64,000 nucleotides of DNA from CAWJTV01 sp963845695 (GTDB taxonomy: Bacteria > Planctomycetota > Planctomycetia > Isosphaerales > Isosphaeraceae). Under the pieces are notes generated by a model. That model worked only from the letters and a program-made list of their open reading frames with translations. It did not search any database and was not told where the DNA came from. Below are positions 18,363 to 27,555 of this stretch, piece by piece. The position numbers and the translations under genes were made by a program. The stretch's first letter is position 1; each line of letters begins with the position of its first letter. The stretch covers positions 372,001 to 436,000 of the forward strand of contig CAWJTQ010000002.1 in NCBI GenBank assembly GCA_963845695.1, read 5' to 3'.

Positions 18363-21300
18363 TTATCGCGGAAGCATTTCTTCCTCGTGGCGGGTGCGCC
18401 AGTAAGCAGCTTGTTCTCTCGAACGCTCGATTTGATGGCGGGTCCATTCGCGGATCCTCCGCGAGGGGTGTCCCAGAAACGGGCGGGCGACTTCTCCTTC
18501 CTGCTCGATCTGTGCAGCAATGTCGCCGGAATAGTCCCGGGAGAACGTACCTGCACAGAACTCATCATAGACGCGGTCGTCCTGCTCGAAGCGATCGAGG
18601 ACCCACGCCGTGATCTCCGAGACGGTCGGTGCCCCATCGACGAGCGCCGGCTCTGGCAAGTGACGCGCGATGGCAACAGCGCCCTCCGGGCCCTTTTCTT
18701 CTAGCCACTCCTGGACGACTGGGACTGGCAGAGCCGAGACGATACTCCGCATGGGTCGTAGGCTGAGATAAACCCCAGTGGCTGGGTCAAGCAGCGCGTC
18801 TCCGAACCGCCGCATGACTTCCACCGGATGCTCAGCGGCTAGCTTGCAAAGCCGAACGACGGCTGACTCAGCGATACTCAGGTCACGGCTCGCCAGCGCC
18901 GAGGACGCGATGCGAATCCCCTCCGTAGAGTCAATCTTGATCAATTCTTCAAGAAGCTCATTCCAGACATGAGTTGCTCGCCCTGGCTCCCCGAGCGTCA
19001 AGTCGAGGACCTCGACGATCAGTTGCCGGGTGGCAGACTCCGCGTCGATGAACGCGATGCCGCCGGATCGAGACGCTCGATACTCGATCCCGAGCACATC
19101 CAACGCCGCTCCCGCCGCGTCGCTGTCTCCGCGGTGTGCCGCGGCGATCAGTCGCCTCAAGATTTCTTCCATCATTTGCGGGGCGAGTTCTCGGCCGCTC
19201 GAATACGCGTATCCGCGAAGATAGACCGGAGGCACTCGCCCCTCATCGACCATTGACAGGAGTCGCTGCAAGGGACGGAGGGGTGCACACCCGGTTGAAA
19301 CGATGTCGGCGATGACTTTCGGTGACTCGCGCTGGTAGTGATCCAGCACCGAGTTGATCCGATCGACTTGGGAAGGGTGCGTCTCTGCCAAGGCCTTGAC
19401 ATACCCGCGGCCGAGCGCGGGGTAGAAGCTCTTCGAAGCCGCGGCGAGCAGCGGCTCGAGAAGAATCCCATCGCTATCGAACTCCCCGAGCCGGACACCC
19501 AGCGGATAGGCGCTTCTCGCCTCTTCCGAGAGGAGCCACGGCAACTCTCGCTCCAGCTCGGTGTGATTTGTCAGGAGTCTGCGAGCGATACTCTCCAGTT
19601 CCGGGTCCTTCCCACTCTTGCCTCGATCCCACCGTCTCCATGGTTCCTCCCCGATCACAGCCACCAGCTTCCCATGGAATGAATCGGGCACGAGCTGTTC
19701 TCGCCAAGCCCGCAACTCCGTCTCCACGGCCTCCGAAACCCGCTTTGAAGCGGGCTCGCAGAAGAGTTCGAGGAATCCGTCGATCTCGCGGAGCAACTTC
19801 GAAAGCAGGACGTCGGGAAGGGGCGTGTTGCGATCGACGATCTCACGGGCATCGCGCAGCGAGCCCAACCAGATCAGCGAGTGAAGACGGTGGATCGTCA
19901 GCTCGAGCGCCTTCTCGCGAACCAGGCTGGTCGTTTGCTGCGAGAGCCGATGCAGGAACTGGATAGTGGCGGTCCAGCAGGCCCGCCGTTCTTCCTTGGA
20001 TATGGGACGCCAGTCGGGTGGTGGGATACGCCCGGCGACGATGGGGGGACCGAGGACTCGGCTCATCCCGGCCTGGAAGCCGGAAATGCAGGTCTCGACG
20101 GCGCCAATGAGCAAAGTTATGGACTCCTCGTTGGCGTCGCGAAACCGGCCCTCTAACAGTTCGATGCGGTTCGGGTAGGGTACCGGCGTACCCGAGACGG
20201 TCACCTGAAAGATCTGCCGCCAGGTTCCGGATGCGTTGTTGCCATACGACTCGGTCTCCGCCAGTGCCAGTCGGTACAGGATCCGCTCGGAGTCCGAGAA
20301 GTGTTCCGGCAGCGAGAGGAAGCATTCGGCGAGCCAGACCAACTCGCGCCGCGCCGCTTGTCCCCGAGATCTTCGCTCGATCAGCTCCAGGTCGAAAGGG
20401 TCGAGCCCCGCGCTGCCGTGGAGAGCCTTCAGGGTGTCGACGGGAATCGCTTCGATGAGCTGCCGCAATCGGGGCAGTACCGCGTTCGGTTCGACATCCG
20501 CCAAACGGACCAGCCGCCGGACCTTGGCGTCATCAGACAGGTCCCCGTCAACTAGGCTGCTGGTCCACGTCATAAAAAAATCCGCACAGTTTCTCCGCAT
20601 CTCGTCCGTGCCGGCATCTCGGAGCTGTCTCAGAAATGGCTCCACGAGGTCCGGATGGAGCTCGATGTAGAATGCATTAGGGTCGGGCCCCACCCAGCGG
20701 TCCCACGCGGCGCGGAAAGCCGCCTGTGCGATCAATCGCGGGGTGACATACAGGAAGCGCTCCCCGAGAGCGATGAAGCCGGGTGACTGTTTCAGCCTTC
20801 GGGCAATCTCGACGATTCGTCCCGCGTCGATCGCCGAAGCCCGGCAAACACGGCAAAGATGACCAAGTTGTTCCGACACGTCGCTCGCGAATCCCACTCG
20901 GGTAACCAGAGAGACGATCAACACCGCGGTAAGGTCGTCCCCACTGAGGCGTTCCGCCAGGTATTGTCGCCGGAAGAATTCGGTGAGGGGACCCTGGATG
21001 CTGCCATCGGGTGGTATCAAGTGTTGATTATCACAAAGGTCCACCGCCAACCGCACGAATCCCGCCGACAGGTACGCGAAGGCCCTCAACCGATCGGGCG
21101 GAATTCCGGGGTAATTGATCTCCAGGATCTTCTCCACGTCGCTGCTGGAGAGTCGCGAGAGACTCAGCTCACCGATGCTCGTCTGCTCGGACTGCTGCTG
21201 GTTATCGATAGCGATGACCCGAAGTCGCTTCGCGTGAGCGCGAAGCGATCGGTCCATCTTCACAGCAATCCCCTGACCGCATTCATCAGCGATGAGCAAT

Positions 21301-22148
21301 GCCGTCGCTTCGGGGTTGCCCGCGAGCTGGTTCGCGAGCGCTTCGCCATCCGTCTCGCTGGTCGTATAGACAACAACCGCGCGGTTCGCCGGGTTGCTGG
21401 CAAGGGCCTCGTAGACACATCGGCTCTTGCCGACGCCGGCGTCGCCCCGGATCGGAAGGACGGCGCGATGCGGAGTTCGTGAGAAGTCCGCGAATTCGCG
21501 GATGGTCCGAAGTTTGTCGTCCCAGTCGGCTATCGGATGATAGTGTTTGGTGAGGTATTGGATCTCGTCGCCATAAGTACCGAGGTCGCGAAATGGGCTC
21601 AAGTCGGTCCGAAGCCTCCGGATCAACCCCGGGTAGCGGTTGATCCACGTCGCGAGGCGGGAGGCCGTCAGCACCCTCGGTTGAGGGGCATCGGATCGGA
21701 TTTTGACCGCTTCATCATTGAGCCAGCCCTCCCACTCGGCGATCTGGTCGGGCGTGATCTCGTCGGCGATGCAAAGCCGGTATCCATATCCCAGGCCGAT
21801 CAGCCTCCGAACTTCCGGCTTGTTGTTGATCTCGTGAGCGAGGGCCGCCCGCTGCCCGCCCTTTTTGCCGCGGGGTGCCTTGAGGTTTCCGGAAGCGATC
21901 GCCCTGTACTGCCAGCAGGTCGGAACGTCGCAATAGTCACCGGTTGCGGCGGCACGAATCGCTTGGTTGACCGCTGCATCGACGCCGCCGTCTGGTGCAT
22001 GTGTATTCAAAGTGAGCCGCAGGGACGACTGTGGAACGCCGCCATCGCACGCGTGCCTGACGAGTAGATCGTTCATCAATTCCGCGAATTCGCGGTCGTG
22101 CCCTTGCAGTCGCTCCAGATTCTCCGCGTTGACTTGCCAAATTCTCAT
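18363..22148 (-). CDS. STAND-like NTPase with PD-(D/E)XK-like N-terminal domain, 1261 aa
   Basis: I chose the ATG at 22148 (MRIWQVNAENLERLQGHDRE) because the upstream extension to 22328 is low-quality sequence. Residues 45-130 resemble a restriction-endonuclease fold: DGGVD at 53-57, then CWQYRA at 78-83 at the position of the (D/E/Q)xK motif, with Arg where Lys is usual. A P-loop NTPase follows: Walker A GDAGVGKS at 235-242, Walker B ALLIADEC at 283-290, a sensor-like LRVIAIDNQ, and a winged-helix-like region (LSAGFVRLAVDLCDNQHLIP). From about residue 480 to the end it is a long alpha-solenoid. This nuclease-STAND-solenoid layout is that of Avs-type antiviral NTPases, but no specific family is claimed. 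It is uninterrupted, unlike most of its neighbours, and lies between direct repeats of a sigma-factor 3' end. Confidence 0.75.
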   Translation of the reverse strand: MRIWQVNAENLERLQGHDREFAELMNDLLVRHACDGGVPQSSLRLTLNTHAPDGGVDAAVNQAIRAAATGDYCDVPTCWQYRAIASGNLKAPRGKKGGQRAALAHEINNKPEVRRLIGLGYGYRLCIADEITPDQIAEWEGWLNDEAVKIRSDAPQPRVLTASRLATWINRYPGLIRRLRTDLSPFRDLGTYGDEIQYLTKHYHPIADWDDKLRTIREFADFSRTPHRAVLPIRGDAGVGKSRCVYEALASNPANRAVVVYTTSETDGEALANQLAGNPEATALLIADECGQGIAVKMDRSLRAHAKRLRVIAIDNQQQSEQTSIGELSLSRLSSSDVEKILEINYPGIPPDRLRAFAYLSAGFVRLAVDLCDNQHLIPPDGSIQGPLTEFFRRQYLAERLSGDDLTAVLIVSLVTRVGFASDVSEQLGHLCRVCRASAIDAGRIVEIARRLKQSPGFIALGERFLYVTPRLIAQAAFRAAWDRWVGPDPNAFYIELHPDLVEPFLRQLRDAGTDEMRRNCADFFMTWTSSLVDGDLSDDAKVRRLVRLADVEPNAVLPRLRQLIEAIPVDTLKALHGSAGLDPFDLELIERRSRGQAARRELVWLAECFLSLPEHFSDSERILYRLALAETESYGNNASGTWRQIFQVTVSGTPVPYPNRIELLEGRFRDANEESITLLIGAVETCISGFQAGMSRVLGPPIVAGRIPPPDWRPISKEERRACWTATIQFLHRLSQQTTSLVREKALELTIHRLHSLIWLGSLRDAREIVDRNTPLPDVLLSKLLREIDGFLELFCEPASKRVSEAVETELRAWREQLVPDSFHGKLVAVIGEEPWRRWDRGKSGKDPELESIARRLLTNHTELERELPWLLSEEARSAYPLGVRLGEFDSDGILLEPLLAAASKSFYPALGRGYVKALAETHPSQVDRINSVLDHYQRESPKVIADIVSTGCAPLRPLQRLLSMVDEGRVPPVYLRGYAYSSGRELAPQMMEEILRRLIAAAHRGDSDAAGAALDVLGIEYRASRSGGIAFIDAESATRQLIVEVLDLTLGEPGRATHVWNELLEELIKIDSTEGIRIASSALASRDLSIAESAVVRLCKLAAEHPVEVMRRFGDALLDPATGVYLSLRPMRSIVSALPVPVVQEWLEEKGPEGAVAIARHLPEPALVDGAPTVSEITAWVLDRFEQDDRVYDEFCAGTFSRDYSGDIAAQIEQEGEVARPFLGHPSRRIREWTRHQIERSREQAAYWRTRHEEEMLPR

Positions 22149-22680
22149 GTTGAATGACCATTGAGAGAGTTGGTGTCGGTTAGTTCTTCGGCTCCGAAAA
22201 ACCAGCGGTGGTTCGGCGTGGCGGCGCAACAAGCCCCCGACATCCCCGCGATGCGGAGGGATGGACTCGCTCGCAGGCGAGCGCGCTTCTACAGTGCCGG
22301 ATCCAGAAGATGGCACATACCTCCGCACGCCGGTTCAATCGATGCCGTGGAAGCACTTTGTTCCATGCCCTCCCGACGTGCGGGGGCAACAATAACGTAC
22401 GGAGCGATGTCCGAGTCAGACCGCCTCGCGGGTTCGAAGTCCTGATGACCAAACCGCCTCGGACCCGGCACCCACGCACAAACTCCAGACTACCAAAACC
22501 CGCCCCGATTTTCATCGGACCAAGTATCAGTCAAGCGACGCAAACGACTGGGATGGGAAACGGAGACGCGGTGGGCGGGAAGCGGCGATGAGCGGCAGAC
22601 CACCGCATCCACGCGATTCTAGACTTGATCGGCGAGGCCGCGGATGTCGTCGGACCAGGGCATGGCTCGGTGCCCGGCCG
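22149..22680. other. Intergenic region upstream of the STAND gene
   Basis: About 530 bp without a convincing ORF or RNA gene. It should contain the promoter of the minus-strand NTPase. No consensus elements were clear, and no strong Shine-Dalgarno precedes the ATG at 22148. Confidence 0.4.
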
Positions 22681-22899
22681 TCAGCCGGCCTCGTCGAGGA
22701 TCGCCTGAATCCGGGACGGCTCGGCCCTTCGGTCGAAATTGATCACGGTGACAAACGGTTCGTTGTCCAGAGAGATCGCATCGCCATCAACCCAGTAGCG
22801 AACCTTGTGGCGGTCGAGCACGGCGAGGACGGCCTCGAGCTGGTCCAGGGATACCCAGAGAGTGTCGAATTGGGGATCCTCGAGGGTGCATCGTAGCAC
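22681..22899 (-). CDS. Small conserved-looking protein, 72 aa (unknown function)
   Basis: The sequence has good protein character: FDTLWVSLDQLEAVLAVLDR, RYWVDGDAISLDNEPF, then VTVINFDRRAEPSR and IQAILDEAG at the end. I have the impression of related small planctomycete proteins of the pattern RYWVDENAISxDG...VINxGR, but no function is known. The first codons (to about residue 10) overlap, on the opposite strand, the start of repeat copy B, so the native N-terminus may have been altered by the duplication. Confidence 0.6.
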   Translation of the reverse strand: MLRCTLEDPQFDTLWVSLDQLEAVLAVLDRHKVRYWVDGDAISLDNEPFVTVINFDRRAEPSRIQAILDEAG

Positions 22900-23065
22900 T
22901 CCGATGAGCCGCTCGACCAGTCGATCAGCCGGGATCGCGCCGAGCGCTCTGCGAGGCCCTGGGCCGGCTCAAGTCTCTGGACCGCGAGGCCCTGGACGCC
23001 GCGACCACGACATTGAGGAGTTCGACGAGTCGGAGTCCGAACTGGTCGGCGCCGGGGCCGGGTGA
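22867..23065 (+). pseudogene. Remnant of ECF sigma-factor 3' end
   Basis: This is a degraded copy of 17789-18143. It retains the segment before region 4 and the acidic tail (EEFDESESELVGAGAG) but has lost about 150 bp encoding the helix-turn-helix and carries frame changes. It cannot encode a working sigma factor. Confidence 0.75.
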
Positions 23066-23195
23066 CGGGTGGCGGGTGGAGCACTTTCTCCCCTGGCTGG
23101 GGATGGGTGGCGGGGAAGTGGATCCTTCCCGTCGCCCGCCTCCCGAATCGACGTGCCTGCCCCATTTTCTGCGTTCACAAAGTTTGACTCCAGGT
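22867..23195. repeat. Copy B of the direct repeat flanking the STAND NTPase gene
   Basis: Same orientation as copy A at 17789-18275. Similarity extends beyond the sigma-factor stop into the downstream non-coding flank up to CCAGGTG near 23195, so the duplication was of DNA and not only of a coding domain. Confidence 0.75.
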
Positions 23196-23244
23196 GTCCC
23201 AATCTTCGCGCCGGATTCCTGTCGGGTTCGCTCTCCTTACGCTC

Positions 23245-23720
23245 TCAGACGATCCGCATCATTTCCACGGTGTCGTACCATGCCACGATCTGGGCGACGA
23301 CCTCGTTCAACAGCTCGTCGGTCAGCTCGACGCTGTTCACCTTGTTGTGGTGGACGAGTTTCGGAGCACCGCCAGTCACGACGGGCACCGCGAGCCAGGA
23401 GAAGAAACCGCGCTCATCCCGCAGGTGAAGAGGAACAGGCAGACGGGGTAGGTGAATTTCCTCATACCTTGGAACTGGCCTATCGTGGGGCCGAGAACCC
23501 GGTTCGCGTGCTCGGCCGTGACAGGCGTACTCACGCCTCGGAGGAGAATGCCGAACGACAGGCGCATCGGCTTGTCCTCGCGCTCGATGGAGACGTGGAA
23601 GTCCAGACCCGTGTCCTTCTTCGTGTCCACGATGGTCAGGTCGCTACGGCGCGTCAGGATGATCGTGGCGAGCGCCCGCGCCCGTTCCCCGATGAGTTGA
23701 TCTTTGGATTCGTTCGTCAC
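23245..23720 (-). CDS. DUF4365-like protein, one frameshift
   Basis: The N-terminus reads MTNESKDQLIGERARALATI, then VDTKKDTGLDFHVSIERED and RLSFGILLRGVS: the Asp strand and following strand of a DUF4365/PD-(D/E)XK-like fold. The last strand lacks the usual QVK. After LFLFT (about 23445) the protein continues in another frame with ERGFFSWLAVPVV, LVHHNKVNSVELTDELLNEV and a stop at 23245. The joined length is about 158 residues. It starts 10 nt after the end of the related upstream gene, so the two form an operon. A role in a nuclease-type accessory module is possible but unproven. Confidence 0.5.
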
Positions 23721-23729
23721 GATGGCACC

Positions 23730-24221
23730 TCAGTTCAAGAAAGACGACGCCAGTTGCGCCAGTTCATGGCCCTGCCAGAATTCCCGTACCACGTCCCAGA
23801 GCCGTCGTAACGTTTCGCAGGTCAGGTCATGGGCGGTCGTGATGGACGGAATCGCCTCGGACAGGTTTCCGTGGACCGAGATGATAAACGATCGCTCTTC
23901 GCCTTCGTGCACGCCAACGACATAGGTCGGGGCCGGGTCGGCGACCATGCGGCGAATGTCCTTCTCGGACACCTCGACTCGGAGGCGTGGGGGTGTCTGG
24001 TTCTTGGTAAGCTTCTTGCGTGTGGTTTTCACCTGGACGAAAAAGAAGGGCGTCTTTTCGCCCGCGTCCACCAGCTCCACCAGGAAGTCAAACGTCTCGC
24101 ATTTCTCGCCGAGGAAGTGTGGCCAGGAATACGGCAAGTCTGTGTCGTTCCGGCATGCCCTCGTCAGAGGGGCGAAGGCGATTGCCTCGCCCCTCCCTCC
24201 AACAAAGTCCGTGATCCCCAT
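23730..24221 (-). CDS. DUF4365-like PD-(D/E)XK-type protein
   Basis: I chose the ATG at 24221, which has GGGGA seven bases upstream. The ORF extends further upstream, but that part is low-complexity. Residues MGITDFVGGRGEAIAFAPLT lead to FDFLVELVDAGEKTPFFFVQ and VKTTRKK. The D...(x)QVK pair is the catalytic signature of the PD-(D/E)XK/DUF4365 group. The remaining helices (AHDLTCETLRRLWDVVREFW) are typical of the family end. The length is 163 residues. DUF4365 domains are found alone or fused in restriction-like and conflict systems. Here a second DUF4365-like gene follows directly. Confidence 0.6.
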   Translation of the reverse strand: MGITDFVGGRGEAIAFAPLTRACRNDTDLPYSWPHFLGEKCETFDFLVELVDAGEKTPFFFVQVKTTRKKLTKNQTPPRLRVEVSEKDIRRMVADPAPTYVVGVHEGEERSFIISVHGNLSEAIPSITTAHDLTCETLRRLWDVVREFWQGHELAQLASSFLN

Positions 24222-24603
24222 TCGCGTCCCCGGTATACGCTGTCCGCCTTCCGACCCCCGCCCCGTTTCTCGCTCTTTCATCTTACGGACAGGCCGAGCG
24301 GGAGACATCCTCCCATCACCAACGCGGCCTCCGCGGAGTCGAGAGCTCAGCCGGCCCACGTCCGACGGAGTTTTTCGAAAAATCCGGGCGGCCTTGTTCT
24401 CATCAGGCGCTTCTGTGAACTAGGGTTCCCTTAGACCCCGCTCAAGACGGGTGGGGATCACGGTCTAGGCGGCCCCGTCGTCCTTAGCGCTTGTTCACCA
24501 AGCGCCGCAGGCGACGGGGCTTTTGGCTTGCGCGGAGGAAGTAGGGAATCATGTTCAACAAGGCATGCCGCGTGGGTCGATCTCCCCTTCGGTCTTGTCA
24601 CCG

Positions 24604-24978
24604 TCATCCGCCAGCCTGGAGGCGTTCCCGCTCGCGGAGGTATTCGTCCGCCTCGCTACGATAGCGCCGGGCCCGCGCGCTCATCCTCGAATAGTCCCAC
24701 CAGGCGCCCAGCACGATCGGCAGCAGGATGATCGCCACGAATTTCAGGCCGATGTCGGGGCGTCCGAACACGGTGAAGATGGCGACGATCATCGAGCCCA
24801 CGATGGAGGGCACGGCGGTCAGCGCCCAGGTCGTGCGGCGGTATCGGGCGAGCTGATCCTCGATCGGCTCGACACCCAGTCGCAGCCGGCCGAGCTTGCG
24901 CCGCCAGTACGTCTCGCGGAGGCGCCACTGCGTTTCCAGGTCCTGAAGGGAGGTCGGCGTCGAGATGTTCGTTTCCAT
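24604..24978 (-). CDS. Small membrane protein with two transmembrane helices
   Basis: I prefer the ATG at 24978 (METNISTPTSLQDLETQWRL) over 25026. The 124-residue product has an N-terminal charged helix, two hydrophobic segments (TWALTAVPSIVGSMIVAIFT and FVAIILLPIVLGAWW) and a C-terminal basic/acidic helix (YRSEADEYLRERERL). No family is recognised. It lies opposite the FHA gene. Confidence 0.55.
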   Translation of the reverse strand: METNISTPTSLQDLETQWRLRETYWRRKLGRLRLGVEPIEDQLARYRRTTWALTAVPSIVGSMIVAIFTVFGRPDIGLKFVAIILLPIVLGAWWDYSRMSARARRYRSEADEYLRERERLQAGG

Positions 24979-25226
24979 GAATTCAACCGCGGGTGGGATG
25001 CCAGGCCGGAGGAGGTAGCTCGACAAGTCTCGCAGGTCGGGCTTTCGCGCCGGACCAATCCATGGCGTCGGGCCGGAAAGCCTGACCGACGGTCTGGCGG
25101 GGTAATCGACAATTGCGAGATCTTGGCATTGCTTGTAAACTCGGCGCGATCTAAGATGACGACTTCGTGCAGACGATCGATGATGATTGTATTCGTGCTA
25201 GGGGCTTTGGTCGAGGATCCGCCGCC

Positions 25227-25637
25227 ATGCCCGCGCGACTTGTGGCCATCGATGAAGGGCCCGACATCCTGCTGAACCACCCGATGGTCGTGGTGGGCCG
25301 CCATCCCGCCTGCGACACCCGGCTGGATTCGCTCCGTGTCTCGCGTCATCACTGCTGCCTGACTCTGGAGGAAGGCGCAGTGGTCGTCCGTGACCTCGGC
25401 AGCACGAACGGCATCCGGGTCAACGGCATGCGGGTGGAGACCGGCCGGCTGCATCCGGGTGACGAGCTCTCCATCGCCCATCTCCGCTACCGCTTCGAGG
25501 ACGGGCGCGATCGCGATCGCGATCGCTTCCGGCCGCCTGCGCCGATCCCGCCTTTCACTCCCCCGCCGGAGCCCGCCAACCCATGGCTCTGGGTCCGGCC
25601 TTCGGCCTGGGGCTTCGGGCCGCTGAACAAGGGTTGA
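25227..25637 (+). CDS. FHA-domain protein
   Basis: The 136 residues start at ATG 25227 (MPARLVAIDEGPDILL). The core is a complete forkhead-associated domain: VVVGRHPACDTRLD, VSRHHCCL and LGSTNGIRVNG contain the Gly-Arg, Ser-Arg-His and Ser-x-x-Asn-Gly residues that bind phosphothreonine. The C-terminus is an Asp-Arg repeat (GRDRDRDRFR) and a proline-rich tail. FHA domains read Ser/Thr kinase signals, but no kinase is adjacent. It precedes the sigma fusion gene by 180 bp. Confidence 0.85.
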   Translation: MPARLVAIDEGPDILLNHPMVVVGRHPACDTRLDSLRVSRHHCCLTLEEGAVVVRDLGSTNGIRVNGMRVETGRLHPGDELSIAHLRYRFEDGRDRDRDRFRPPAPIPPFTPPPEPANPWLWVRPSAWGFGPLNKG

Positions 25638-25817
25638 CCCATCGTCGTTCGCTGGCCAGCCGTACCTGGGGTGCGCCTGCAACAACCCGGAGCGATGCGG
25701 TTCAGCGCCTTCGGCGTAGGGACCAGGGCTGCCGGCTGGCTTTTTTGGGAATTCTGTATGGCTCGGCCGCCTCGCTGCATTCTCAGAGTAGAACGCTCAA
25801 TCGGGAGACGGACGCCG

Positions 25818-27470
25818 ATGACCTCAAGCAAATCCAATGCGATCAGTCGGCAGCTCGAGCAGCTCTGGACTTCCGGGACACTCACCGGCCTGAACGATGC
25901 CCAGCTCCTGGGCCGATTCGCGGAAGCGCGGGGCCGGGACGCGACGGCCGAATCGGCGTTCCAGGAGCTGATCCATCGCCATGGGTCGATGGTGCTGGGG
26001 GTCTGCCGCCAGATTCTCCGGCATCCGCACGACGCGGACGACGCGTTCCAGGCGACGTTCCTGGTCCTGGTGCGCAAGGCCCGCTCGATCCGGGTGGGCG
26101 ATTCGCTGGCCCCCTGGCTCTACGGCGTGGCGTATCGCACCGCGCATCGGGCACGGGCCGTCGCCGCACGCTATCGCCCGGCTGGCGTCGAGCCGATCGA
26201 GGAGCCCATGGAACCTTCGTCCGACGACGTGTACCAGCTCGACGTCCGGCCCCTGCTCCACGAGGAGCTGAATCGCCTCCCGGGCAAATACCGGGACCCG
26301 ATCGTGCTGTGCCACCTCGAGGGCAAGACGCACGAAGAGGCGGCTCGGCTGCTGTCGTGGCCGGTCGGCACGGTCAGCGGCCGCCTCTCGCGGGGCCGCC
26401 AGATCCTCAAGTCGCGGCTGGAACGCCGTGGCGTGACCGTCTCATCGGCCATGCTCTCGGCGAACTGGCTGGCCGGGACACCGGCCACGGTGACACTCCC
26501 CTTGATCGAATCCACCCTCAATGCCGCGTTCCGCCTCGGGGCGGTCACCGCGGTCTCCACTTCCGTCCTGTCCTTGACCCAAGGAGTTCTGAGAACCATG
26601 CTGCTCAACAAGCTCAAGATGACCGCACTCATCGTCCTGGTGACTGGCGGGATCACGGGAGGCATCGGCGCGTGGGCGTATCGTGCGTCCGGATCGGCGA
26701 GCCCGCCCGTTCAAGACAGTCAACCGGCACCGGCGAAGGAGTCCCCGAAGCCCACCGTGGCCGCTCCTGCCTCGAAACCATCCGCCAATCCTCGGCCTTC
26801 CGCGACCGGGGCGCCTCGGGCTGCGTGGAAACCCCAGCCTGGTGTGAGGGGAGGAATGTCCTCTTCCGAGGCGTTGCCTGGCCAGTTTGGGGGGATGGGA
26901 ACGCGGATGGGAGGAGGGATGGGTGGCGCGATGGGAAGGTCACCTTTCGACGGTTCCCTCCACATGCTGCAATCGCAGTCGATCATCGTGGTGCAATCTC
27001 CGGACACCACGAGCTGGGAGGCCATCAGCCTGGAAGGGCACAACCCGACCTGGTCGAAGGTGTCCTTCCTACCCGATGTCAAGGTGACACCGATCATCGG
27101 TCCCGACATCCTGGCGATGGCCCTCCAGGGAACGGCCATCGATCATGTCGCAGCTTTCAGCAAGTACACGGGCCAGTGGAGTGAACAACCTCTGCTCAAG
27201 CCCGTCGACGGGGTGATTCAGCCGATCGTCGGTCCAGGATCCGCCCTCTACCAGGCGGGGAACGACTTCTATGCCTTCAGCGCTCAGAGGGGGAAGTGGG
27301 GCGTACTGCACCTGGAAGGCGAGGCGAAAGCCGGTGGCACAGTGTCTTCCAACCACATCCAGGTCATGCAAGGCAACAGGTTGTACGTCTTCGGCCTGAA
27401 GTACGGCGAGTGGTCGCCAGGTGTCGCCGTGAACCTGCGGCCGTCCCGCAAGGCTGCACTGCCGAAATGA
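25818..27470 (+). CDS. ECF sigma factor fused to a membrane-anchored C-terminal domain
   Basis: I chose the ATG at 25818 (MTSSKSNAISRQLEQL) because it has GGGAG upstream. Residues 45-120 are sigma region 2 (ESAFQELIHRHGSMVLGVCR, DADDAFQATFLVLVRKA) and 140-205 are region 4 (THEEAARLLSWPVGTVSGRL). A linker leads to a transmembrane helix at about 268-288 (TALIVLVTGGITGGIGAWAY), a Pro/Ala/Gly-rich stretch (GMGTRMGGGMGGAMG) and a repeat-containing domain of about 150 residues. That domain has beta-propeller-like repeats (AAFSKYTGQWSEQPL, YAFSAQRGKWGVLHLEG, FGLKYGEWSPGVAV). Such sigma factors carrying an extracytoplasmic-type extension are typical of Planctomycetota, and the domain may act as a built-in anti-sigma or sensor (inference). 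Confidence 0.85.
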   Translation: MTSSKSNAISRQLEQLWTSGTLTGLNDAQLLGRFAEARGRDATAESAFQELIHRHGSMVLGVCRQILRHPHDADDAFQATFLVLVRKARSIRVGDSLAPWLYGVAYRTAHRARAVAARYRPAGVEPIEEPMEPSSDDVYQLDVRPLLHEELNRLPGKYRDPIVLCHLEGKTHEEAARLLSWPVGTVSGRLSRGRQILKSRLERRGVTVSSAMLSANWLAGTPATVTLPLIESTLNAAFRLGAVTAVSTSVLSLTQGVLRTMLLNKLKMTALIVLVTGGITGGIGAWAYRASGSASPPVQDSQPAPAKESPKPTVAAPASKPSANPRPSATGAPRAAWKPQPGVRGGMSSSEALPGQFGGMGTRMGGGMGGAMGRSPFDGSLHMLQSQSIIVVQSPDTTSWEAISLEGHNPTWSKVSFLPDVKVTPIIGPDILAMALQGTAIDHVAAFSKYTGQWSEQPLLKPVDGVIQPIVGPGSALYQAGNDFYAFSAQRGKWGVLHLEGEAKAGGTVSSNHIQVMQGNRLYVFGLKYGEWSPGVAVNLRPSRKAALPK

Positions 27471-27555
27471 CTCGCCTCGAGCTGATGAAGCCATCGGAAA
27501 CCTGCATCGTCGGGCCGGCCTTTGTGAGCCGGCCCGATGTCGTTTCCGGGACGTC

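Noticed and set aside
22400..22460. tRNA-like GGTTCGAA stretch
   Set aside because: No cloverleaf or acceptor pairing around it.
22681..22899. Small minus-strand ORF taken as a shadow of the sigma remnant
   Set aside because: The rejection was reversed: most of the ORF lies outside the repeat and has protein-like sequence, so it is listed as a gene.
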